Below are positions 55,178-64,000 of a stretch of 64,000 nt of DNA, piece by piece. Origin of the DNA: Brachynemurus nebulosus (lineage: Eukaryota; Arthropoda; Insecta; Neuroptera; Myrmeleontidae); contig JAPWDM010000011.1 in the NCBI GenBank assembly GCA_035578155.1, positions 21,428,375-21,492,374 of the forward strand, in the 5' to 3' direction. The position numbers and the translations under genes were made by a program. Positions within the stretch are counted from its first letter, which is position 1. Each line of letters opens with the position of its first letter. Under the pieces are notes generated by a model, which worked only from the letters and a program-made list of their open reading frames with translations, was not told where the DNA came from and did not search any database.

Positions 55178-55705
55178 TTGAACATTTTTTTTTAAATATT
55201 GCTTAAAAAAATGTTTATAACATCTATTGTAAATTTTGCTATTTTTTCGGTGTATAATATACCTTTATCCCACCCAAATTTTTTTCTTAATTTTTCATTA
55301 GTTTTTTTAGCCTTGGAATCGTCCGAGTGAATAACTTAGAGGACTAGAATGTTTTTGGATACATTTTGAAGGTGCCCTGAATATAATAATCACTCAGTTT
55401 AATGTTCATAGTTTACACTCGTTGTCTATAATAGGCGCTACCAATATCATTTTCCTTTTACATTTTAATTGAATTCATCGTTATTATTTACGACTTGAAT
55501 GTAGCATAGGGGAAGTGCTAAAAGGCTAGAATTTTGAAGGAACTCTGTCGATATTCATTTAAAATTATCCAACGAAACTACAGAAAATCAGTTAATATAG
55601 CTGGCTGTGGAAATTGTTTGACTACCCACTTTCTCAGGGAAAGTTTTTGTTCCTTTGCACGGTAGTGTAATGGTGTAAATACAGCCAGTAGGATGACAGT
55701 TAGGT
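55178..55705. other. AT-rich spacer
   Basis: Nothing recognised. Confidence 0.4.
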
Positions 55706-55707
55706 TA

Positions 55708-57225
55708 TAGGCAAGCTGCGTAGCTCGAGTAGTGCGCTCTAGTGGCATTTTTGTCAAAACTGGCGTTTGAAATTTATAAATACTAATGTAAAAGGCTAAT
55801 CAAAACAAATTTATAAAGGCAAAGAAATAATAAAAAATTTCCAATGATAATTAAAATGATTAATTTCAGCATTTTTATTTTACCCAAAACAATTTTCGTC
55901 AGTTTATATTATTTTAATCTACGGGAGTGAAGACGAATTTCTTCAGTTAGATATTTTCATTTAGAAGGATTTTTTTCTACACTAGCTGTTTATATACCTC
56001 AGTTGTAACAAAATAAGTGCTTATTAATACTTACAGTGTGTGACAATATTTGTCTTTTTAAAATCGTTTGATTATAGCATGATTATCGTAAATTTTACTT
56101 TCATAGATATCCCATATATGTATTTAATGAACTTCAATTCTGTTTGTTATAATTACCAGGTATCGGATTTCTTTCGGATTAGACAGTTTCGTCTTTAGCA
56201 TATGAAGGTATACATATTGCACTCAATGTGACTAAAGGTTCAAAATATTTTCATAAAAACAACGTACACAAGTTACATACACACACATACATATGTGTAT
56301 CAAAATATTATTTATACGTATTTTACGTAACATCCTTTTTTCTTTTATTTATTACCTGCACAATTTAAAAGTGCCACTGTAATTTTAATTAACTATCAAA
56401 AGTATTTTTGTTTATATTATGTATGTGATTTATGTGACATGTCATTTAAATTAAATAAATTCATCTTTTTTTATTGTTTTCAATTTTGAGAGATAGAAGT
56501 ATAATTGCTTGTTAAAAATTTGTTTTTCAATAATAAAAAAATCTTAGTAAATACGTACGTCTGAGCTATTACAGTAGACTGTCTAATAATTCAACAACTT
56601 TTCAATATATTTTATAAAAATTTTTTCCGATTTTTTGAATTTTCTTACTTTCGTCGAATAAAAAATGTTGTTAGTATTCTAAATGGTGAAAAATGTAATT
56701 TTTGACCAATTATATTCATTCAAATGTGCATAATTTAATGTAATTTAGTTGCAAAATTTTATTGAAATAAGTACGGTCCTGACCTGTCCAAAGAAACCCG
56801 GTACCTAATAATTACTAAAAATTAAAGATAATTGCACTCAAATTTTAAAATACATACTATAAGTGAATGAAATAATTAGACAAATCTTTAATATTTGTCA
56901 ATAATAAGGAAATTTGTTTTATATTTTAAAATTAATACAATAAGTAGATTGATATTTTCGTAAGGGAATCTGTCAAAAGGTTTCCATTTAAGTAAATTAT
57001 TTAAAAATGAGTTGTAAATTTGACATTTCAATATCGAATTAGGGTAGAAAAAATCGATTTTGGTTAACTAAAAATCACAATAAATGATAATTGCCATCTT
57101 CATTCATTTAGTAAAAATTTTTAAAAATATATACATGAATTTAATGTAATAGCGAACGCCAGCGTTGACTTATTTTCACGATAGGCGGCACAACAGTCGA
57201 AATTTAAAAGTACGCAGCTTGCCTG
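55708..57225. mobile_element. GGCAAGCTGCGTA-type element (1.5 kb)
   Basis: TA lies at 55706-55707 and 57226-57227. The ends are TAGGCAAGCTGCGTA and, from the right, CAGGCAAGCTGCGTA. Beyond 15 bp the similarity is scattered (AAATTT, CTGGCG). No ORF is seen in 1.5 kb of AT-rich interior, so this is either a non-autonomous derivative or two solo ends that merely face each other. Confidence 0.68.
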
Positions 57226-57227
57226 TA

Positions 57228-58558
57228 ACACTTTCCTGGCGGTTCCCCCACTTTTTCATGAAGTAACTATTTGGGGTCCTGTTTTCGTATTTTTCCTAAA
57301 GTAGGGATCTTAACGTAAATATTTAAAGGTAATTTAAGAAGAACCTTTTTTATGTGACAAGTTTTCTTAAGAATTGATGGTTTTCCGAATCTTTTTGAAA
57401 CGTGCGGTTATATTTTGAACACACAGTATTTGTAACTTATACTTAAACACGTTTTCAAGTTAACAAATATGGATAAATGAAGATATACCACTCATCGTAT
57501 TTTATAATATGTATGCATGTATGCTCATTTATTTTATATTGTGATGATGCAATAGAAAGTTCAAGTGAATTTTTTTCTCTTCGGTGAACAAAGTAAATAG
57601 TAATTACATTTTATATATTATGATATGTGCATACTTATGTTGTGTATAGTTTTATATTATCATTGTGTGTGGTAAAATATAATACCGCAAAATTATTACA
57701 CTATTAAATTAATTAAATTGTCCAGAAATAATTAATACGTTGTTTTGTTGCTAGGATATATTGTTATACATAGTATTCAGTTACAATAAATGCCAAACCA
57801 ACAAACAAGGTTATGTTCAATTTCGATTTTCTTTTATTTAATTATTATCTGTATACGCAGGTTATTTTGAAATGATAAGTATACAAAATAGTAATTGGTA
57901 TGGAATGCAGAAATGTTTTTCTTTTTCAGGCTTTTTTTATGATAATTATTTTAGAAATCACATTACTTTAAAACTTTCACTTCAGAGCGCTATTTTAATG
58001 TCTAAGGTACTGAAAATTAAATATAAAAGGAGAACAGAAATATCTATAACATTTACTGGGAAGCACATTAAAGTAGTCATAGACTAAATATTCTGTGATT
58101 AGGTATTATTGATCTACAACGTAAAAACTGGAGTGTCAGTTTTAAATGTACGTTTTTATAGTGCTGGTATTCTATTTTTGGTGTAAATAAATAAGAATTA
58201 TTATATTTGCTCATAAATACTAGATAATAATTTCTGGGTTTTTTTCTCCTCAGTTTGTTGATCTAAGGTTTTTACCATGTAATTTAGAATTTTAAGATAT
58301 TATTATTATGTAAGAAGCGAAAAACTCTTTAAATAGTGCCATCGTCTGCATTTATTTCGAATTCTATCATTATTTCTAGATTTTAATTAATTAATTGATC
58401 CAGTCTAATTAATCACTGAATTACAAAGTACACACCACCTTGCAATAAGTTAGGATTACCGAACTCAGCCACAGTGCAATCAATGTGCATGCTGTGTTAT
58501 CCGGTTTCAATAAGAAGTACACTATAACGAATGTTTCCTCTAATTTTTGTGCATCTAA
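57228..58558. other. AT-rich spacer, no gene
   Basis: A 71-codon frame at 57872-58087 is not recognised. Confidence 0.4.
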
Positions 58559-59303
58559 TGCGGCCAATACACGGTTCAACTTGTTGTACTACCTAGTTGT
58601 ACTACAAGTTGAACTGTTAGCTTGTTGTCTTCAGTTATTCACAATTTTTGAAAAAGAGAACTTCGTTAAAATTATGGATAAAATTCTTGCCTTATAGCAG
58701 TAATTGCAGAAATTAGTAAACAAAGCTTGAGTAAGCGAAAAAAAAGAAAATGGAGCAAAAAGTGGTTGGCAAAAAAATTTTCTATTGAAAAACTATTAAA
58801 AAAATTAATGAATGTGAACCGATTATAGAAATTATATGCAAATGAACGAAGAAATTATTAATGATATTTTAGTCAAAATAACACCTTTAATCAACAAAGA
58901 AGATACGTTTATGCGTGATGCAATTTCTGCAAAAACACGTTTTGGAATTACATTAAGGTTTCTTGCAACGGGAAATTCTTTTGAAGACTTAAAATACCGC
59001 AAGCTTTTGGAAATAACAAACAAAATTAAATACTTAAACCTTCCAATTGTTACCGCTCTAAATATTTTGTTGATTTACACCCGTTACACCATATATGTAC
59101 TGGTTTTGTTATTCAACTACCCCACACACAGTACAACATGTTCATAGACCATTTGCTCCGCCCACGTAAAATCAAAATATTTTGATTTTACTTCAACCGT
59201 TTATGCAACCATCAAAATAGTTGACCAACTGCCCCACACACGGTTCAACATGTTGTACAACTCAACCAAGTTGTACAACTTGTTGAACCGTCTATGGGCC
59301 GCA
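58559..59303 (+). mobile_element. PIF/Harbinger-type element with transposase fragment
   Basis: The 15-bp ends are TGCGGCCAATACACG and, from the right, TGCGGCCCATAGACG, both continuing GTTCAAC. The flanking triplets are TAA and TAG. The words GTTGTAC and GTTGAAC/GTTCAAC are iterated near both ends, and an AAAATCAAAATATTTTGATTTT-type dyad lies at about 59169-59192. It is the only one of the four ACACG-type elements here that still has coding sequence, which ties the group to PIF/Harbinger. Confidence 0.85.
58836..59147 (+). pseudogene. PIF/Harbinger transposase N-terminal fragment
   Basis: The 103-codon frame contains ILVKITPLINKEDTFMRDAI followed by SAKTRFGITLRFLATGNSFE and DLKYRK. Insect Harbinger transposases carry the same region ahead of the DDE nuclease: I-x-P-x-I-x-K-x-D-T-x-M-R-x-A-I, then L-x-x-T-L-R-F-L-A-x-G-x-S-x-x-x-L. 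Similarity stops near residue 55; the remainder runs into repeat sequence (about 59095-59147). The DDE domain and partner Myb-like gene are missing. The reverse frame at 58832-59023 is a shadow. Confidence 0.82.
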
Positions 59304-60399
59304 TAGCATTCGTCTGTGGAATTTTTGTAAAATCGATTTAAGGGCTATTTCAAAAAATGCTTGTGTATAAAAAATTGTAACAAGATTTGAGGAATTTCTT
59401 GAAGAAAAGATGCAGTTGGTCCATTCAAATCATACAATGTCAGCTGATAGTTTATTGCATAAACGGACGTTCTTTTTAAATTTAAATATTGCTATGCACA
59501 AATGTAATTATTATATATTAATGCACTAATTTTTTAAACGAAGTGTGTGCGCCGAATCACGCATCTTAGAGGCAACAGTGGCTTTGATTATTATTAATAA
59601 AAAGATGGGACGCTCTTTAAAATGTATTAATTTGTGATGTGAGAAATTATTGAATCTTTATTAAAATGTTATCATTTCCACAGAAAGTATATTAATTAAG
59701 TATTAACATTATACAAGTTGATAAATGAGTTCTGTTTCCACAATCAGCCCATTTCCCCCTAGGTTGATGTTTTCATGTTTTCCTTTCTATTAAATAGAAG
59801 AAAAAAATTGAAATTCTTTTGGGGATTATTAAATATGCTGTATCATTACTTTTACATTAATGATAAATTGCTGTTAAAGTATTGATTTTACCCGTATGTA
59901 CAGTTGCGGAAAAACAACTGTTACCTTATATCTGAAAAAAAAAAATTAGCACAATTTTTGGTAAGGACAGATCATACGTTCAAAAATCATCTAACTGGAT
60001 AATATTTAAACCTCAATAAGTATGCAATTTTCCTATACATTTTATGACCACGAGAATTCGATGTGATTTCTTCACTTGTGTAATAATTGTTCTTTCGATA
60101 GTTGTATATTCGCTCTTGTATAGCTGTTTACTGATCCTTTATCGAGAAAAAGATGACGCTCCCTTATTTTATTTTTATTTAGTTTGAATTTAGAAGAAAT
60201 TCTCCTTAATAACCTTATAGAAGTGCTCTGAATAGACGTCTTTTTTATTTTTGTTCGGTATAATAAAATCAATGAGAAGGTGTACAGTGATTATCACTAA
60301 ACTGAATATATTGAAAATTCGTGTCTAACTAAAGCTGACCGTCCACTAGGTCGATAGTATGGCACCGCGCAATTCGGAATTTTTAAGAGAAATATTTAA
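59304..60399. other. AT-rich spacer, no gene
   Basis: Nothing recognised. The minus frame 60072-60272 is basic but not a known family. Confidence 0.4.
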
Positions 60400-60827
60400 A
60401 AGCCATTCTTTAATTTTAAGTATAATTATTGTATCGTGGAATCGTTTCCGTTATTAGTTGAAATTGGAATACACATTAGGTCGTGTATAATCTGAAATAT
60501 TGTTTCCCGACCACTTTATTTACTATATGTAGTTCAGATTAATATTTACACCCTCTTAAACTTTAGAGAAATATTTACAAGCCATTCTTTAATTCTAAAT
60601 AGAAGTATTGTATATTAGAATCATTTCCATCATTAATTGGAATAGCATTTAGTCGTATAATATGAAAACGTCGTTTTCCACTACTTGATCTACCATGTAA
60701 TTCAGATAAAAAGCTTCACTTTCTGAAGCATTAAAGAAATGTATAAAAGCCATTCTTTAATCTTAAATATAATTATTGTATACTGGAATCATTTCCGCCA
60801 TTAATTGGAATATCATCTAGTCGTGTA
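60400..60827 (+). repeat. three-monomer satellite (~170-180 bp unit)
   Basis: AGCCATTCTTTAAT begins monomers at 60401, 60580 and 60748 (periods 179 and 168). Each continues TATAATTATTGTAT-like, GAATCRTTTCC, ATTAATTGG and TAGTCGT. The third monomer is interrupted by the hAT MITE and resumes at 61063 with GTCGTGTAATGTGAAATATC. Confidence 0.85.
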
Positions 60828-61062
60828 CAGAGGCGTAGCAAGGGGGGTGCAAGGGGGTCTATCATGCACCGGGCGCTATTCACAGAGGGGCGCCAAATGT
60901 GTGCCAAAGAGGCGCGTCAAATGTGTCGAAAGGTGGCAGTTCTTGGGGGGGCGCCAAAAAAATTAGGTATGAGTTTTTTTTTGCTCATCACTTGGTTTTT
61001 GGGAGGAAAAAAAAGCAATATTTTTTCCTACAGGGGCGCCGGTTATGTTCACTACGCCACTG
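60828..61062. mobile_element. hAT-type MITE, GGCGTAG family copy 3 (235 bp)
   Basis: Ends are CAGAGGCGTAGCAAGGGGGG and, from the right, CAGTGGCGTAGTGAACATAA; it is reversed relative to copies 1 and 2. A perfect 8-bp duplication GTCGTGTA lies at 60820-60827 and 61063-61070. The 70- and 80-codon frames at 60864-61141 are not genes. Confidence 0.93.
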
Positions 61063-61369
61063 GTCGTGTAATGTGAAATATCTACATATTTGGAGACCAC
61101 ATGTCGCCACTAAGTTAACCCCTCCATTTTCTTATTTTTGAATAATAAGGCTGTGTGGTTTTTTACAGCCAAAAATTATTTTCGAGCCTTTCCAATGAGT
61201 AAGTTCGGCCGTTTCCTGTTGTCAAAACAAAAAAGGTTGTGCTGTATTATGCTAGACTTGTAAAACATACGATTTTTGTCGCTAGAAACTTTTTTTGCAT
61301 AAAGCTAACTCGGCTATTTTTCTATTTTTAAAGCAGAAATAAAAATTATAAATATATTTGTAATTTATT

Positions 61370-61434
61370 TTAATTTACACATCTTTCTGCGGACCGATGA
61401 GATACTTTTGCGAACTGGCGGTTGGGAAACACTG
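61370..61434 (-). mobile_element. hAT right end, truncated
   Basis: Read from the right, CAGTGTTTCCCAACCGCCAG then TTCGC and, further in, GGTCCGCAGAAAGATG. This is a typical hAT terminus. The opposite end was not found, so the left boundary is arbitrary. Confidence 0.6.
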
Positions 61435-61961
61435 AATTAGATGGTTATTCAATAGAATTTACGTTTTTTTTTTTTATTCGAAATCTAGTATTTCTCATTC
61501 TAATCGTTCTACGTACTCAATAAAACAATAATTCCTGTATATGTAAGTAGAAATTGTCAGTAACCACATTATAGTTGCTTTGTTAACTAAAAATGAAGAT
61601 TGTAGTCGCGTTCTTTACTCAACACTTCAGTTATCTTTTATGTACCTACTTTTTATATAATGTTACTGGCATGTTCCGTCTCCAATACACAGTTTTGATG
61701 GAAATGAAGCAATTTGATATTGAAATTACATTTAGAAGACTACGAATGGTTGAGAAAGATTCTTTATTGAACAAGTTAAGTTTGCTGGTAACATTGTATA
61801 TTCTAGAAATTATATTTGTGCTAAAATATGACTGAATATATTTAAAAATAATTGGATGATGTAGATGTGATATAAAGTTAAAAAAGCAACCTTTTGTGTA
61901 ATTTTTCATGAGTATGCCTTTTTTCTATTAGATTACTTAATTTTGATTATGTAATCTAGTA
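61435..61961. other. AT-rich spacer
   Basis: Opposite-strand frames at 61593-61909 show no family features. Confidence 0.4.
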
Positions 61962-62007
61962 ATGTAAAAGCCGTTATACCCGAACGCGTTAAATACTCAA
62001 ACAGTTT

Positions 62008-62097
<90 letters not shown>

Positions 62098-62180
62098 TTT
62101 TTCAGACATAACTTCATTAATATATAAAATATCAAAACTGTTCCAGTGTTGAATGCGTTCGAGTATAGGGGTTTTTACCC
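61962..62180. mobile_element. GGTAAAA-type MITE, diverged copy 3, with (TA)n
   Basis: TA lies at 61960-61961 and 62181-62182. The ends are ATGTAAAAGCCGTTATACCC and, from the right, GGGTAAAAACCCCTATACTC, both followed by GAACGC. TCAAAACTGTT and TCATTAATAT are shared with the other copies. A TA run of about 85 bp (62010-62094) makes up the centre. Confidence 0.78.
62010..62094. repeat. (TA)n microsatellite
   Basis: A TA dinucleotide run inside the MITE. Confidence 0.95.
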
Positions 62181-62182
62181 TA

Positions 62183-63470
62183 TGTATAACAATGAATTAC
62201 TAAGTTCTATACTAGAATCGTTACCATAAAAGTAATATCAAATTAGTAAAAATTACTGGCCTTAAGGGGAGATTTTCGTTTAGCGACCTAAAAATATCTT
62301 TTTTTGTTTTTTTCTTAGTGTTTCCACAGATTTTTCAACAGTTAGAACTCAAAATTGCTCATTGACTAGCAGCTAAAAAAATAGTTTTTATTGATTTCGT
62401 ATTTCTTCAAGAAATCCTTGTAGATTACCGTTATGCTTGTCATCGAGTTAGGTCGTCGGGTTTTCTAACCCCAATCGACCTAGCCCCTGAGTCGAGTCTG
62501 ACTCAGCCCCCCTCCCCCACTAAAAATATTAATTTCCTGCTCAGTGTGTCGAGCTCAAAATTTTTAAACCACTGAATACGAAAGCTCATAAATAGCTCCT
62601 AATTATACGCTATTTATTTTTTCAATTCTAAAAGGTGGGGGGGGAGCTAGGTTGAGTGGGGTGGGTTTTTATTCTTAAATTACTTTTTTACTATAAATTT
62701 AATAGGACTGACAGTTTCTTTTTTTTGAAATATGGTATATTTTTTATTTTTCTTTGAAAAATAAATACGAATAATAAGCCAGGTAATATCTTTTCTATTT
62801 TTTGTAAAATGTACATAAATTAGAATAATTCCATTTTTTTCTCCAAGTCGATACTTCATAATATTAAAATTTCTACACTTGAAACATTTATTATATTCAA
62901 TAAAGTGATGTCTTATATGTATTTATTATACCTTGTAGTCATGTGGGATTAAAATAATGTTTATTTATTGCGAGTAAAACCTCTTGTAAGCTGTATTAAA
63001 AACCCATACAGGAAGATATAAAACTTGATCTATAATAGGTGTATCTATTAATAATACCGATACAGAATGCCTTAGAATCCGTTTTAGGTATTGTCAAAAT
63101 CAAGCCCTAAGCGTATGTATAAAAAAATTGTGGATAGCAGTGTGTCAGAGTGTGTCAGATACTACTTAAGGCATTTAGTTGTTCGGTGGCGATCACCGAA
63201 TGCATGGCAATTGTTATGTATTGTTAAAATCATTGTTAAGTTACTCTGCATGTTGCTCTCTCCGCAATGCGTGATATGTGGATGTGTGTGTGGCCACTCA
63301 CACACATGCAAACATCAAATCCACACGACTACAAACAGTGTGTACCTACACAACATAGTGGGGAGAAGTGGAAGGAATTTATTGTCTACGCCGGTATCAC
63401 TAGTAGAAAGATAGCAAGTTGGTTTCTGAATTCTGTGGTCAAAATAGAATAAAAGTCAAAAATATATACT
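62183..63470. other. spacer with C/G-rich patches
   Basis: 62440-62530 carries GACCTAGCCCCTGAGTCGAG and a C-run; 62630-62670 carries a G-run with GGGTTGAGTGGGG-like sequence, possibly facing halves of one decayed repeat. A 107-codon frame at 63091-63414 (MSKSSPKRMYKKIVDSSVSE...) is not recognised. Confidence 0.35.
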
Positions 63471-63479
63471 TTATCTGGT

Positions 63480-64000
63480 TATTCTAGCACAACGGTTCTC
63501 ATTAGGGTTTCCGATCTCTGACCAAAAAATTGATCTTGTGGATCGATTCGAATCGTCAAACCAAAGATTGATGCAATAGAAAATCGGCTTACAAAAGATC
63601 GATCTAACGAAAATCGATTCAGTTTTTGTACTTACAGAAAATAAAAGAAATTGAAGTTTCTTATTAGGTATAATCACAAATCAGTTTCAAAAAATTTTTA
63701 ATTTCCTTTGAAGTTGAACTGCTGACTTTAATATAAATAAAGTAATTTCCAGTTTGTGCTGAAAGTTTGCCCTAATTTTCTATAAATGACTCATAAAAGT
63801 AGTAAAATTATTTGACAATACAAAAACAGTTAAAATATATTCTACAATAATTTTAACAAAAATAATATTTTTACTAAAAATATTCTAATAAAATAAAAAT
63901 AAGTTTGAAACGATCGATCTCCGATCCCGTAAATTTTTCACGATCTCTGTATCGATTTGGTCTCCAAAGAATCGATTCGAAAAATCGAAAATTGGCTCTC
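63480..64000. repeat. GATCGAT-rich repeat, cut by window end
   Basis: ATCGATTCGAATCGTC-, GATCGATCTAACGAAAATCG- and AACGATCGATCTCCGATC-like words cluster at 63500-63625 and 63905-64000. Some (CCGATCTCTGACC against GGTCTCC...) appear inverted. The element probably continues beyond the window, so no ends are called. Confidence 0.45.

Noticed and set aside
63091..63452. A cysteine-rich small protein gene (CVICGCVCGHSHTCKH)
   Set aside because: The Cys/His run comes from a TGTGTGTGGCC...CACACACATG dyad; no start context or family match.

Overview
The window looks like intergenic or heterochromatin-like nuclear DNA of an animal, most likely an insect. By eye it is roughly 70% A+T. It has no operons and no dense coding, and its protein-like fragments belong to animal families: mariner, Tc1, pogo/Tigger, PIF/Harbinger, piggyBac, hAT-ZBED and THAP. 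I cannot name the species. I find no complete host gene, rRNA, convincing tRNA or CRISPR array. Most short open frames are chance frames in AT-rich DNA, microsatellites or transposon ends.

The only long clean reading frame is a mariner transposase (2390-3451, minus) in a 1,280-bp element with its own inverted repeats and a TA target duplication. Two of its three catalytic acidic residues are replaced. Other coding remains are a Tc1 C-terminal piece (about 6145-6260), a second mariner relic (36130-36700), a hAT BED-type N-terminal piece (38781-38963), a fragment of a conserved insect repeat-encoded protein (42975-43077), a Tigger-type transposase relic (47285-47804), a piggyBac cysteine-rich C-terminus (49950-50036), a PIF/Harbinger N-terminal piece (58836-59147) and two THAP-type first-exon-like frames (20427, 50650).

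Layout. 1-4.5 kb: a TTAA-flanked long-inverted-repeat element holding a near-perfect 162-bp hairpin, the mariner, then a short GGTAAAA-type MITE. 5-14 kb: a hAT MITE, the Tc1 scrap, two AGGTCAA-type MITEs (the second broken by a PIF-type MITE), a four-copy tandem repeat, and an LTR-like stretch with heat-shock-element-like arrays. 15.5-18.4 kb: a hairpin element interrupted by a pogo MITE, a hAT MITE interrupted by another pogo MITE, and a 730-bp inverted repeat. 18-35 kb is poorer: hairpins, a tandem duplication, one unrecognised ORF, and three copies of a repeat with a palindromic head. 35.1-39.5 kb is one composite with about 0.6-kb terminal inverted repeats, holding a mariner, a one-arm insert, two microsatellite-bearing repeats and a hAT in its right arm. 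40.5-42 kb is a three-level nest. 43.8-45.5 kb is a 1.75-kb inverted repeat. 46.4-48.6 kb is a Tigger-type element holding two MITEs. 49.7-52.5 kb has a piggyBac remnant, a THAP-like exon, a non-LTR-like tail and a TTAA element. 54-62 kb has more hAT, TA-flanked and PIF elements and a three-monomer satellite broken by a hAT.

The biology here is transposon on transposon. Many insertions carry readable target duplications: TA for mariner/pogo types, TTAA for piggyBac types, 8 bp for hAT, and 3-bp T-rich sites for PIF. Relative ages can therefore be ordered. Sequence comparisons were made by eye; boundaries marked approximate may be off by several bases.
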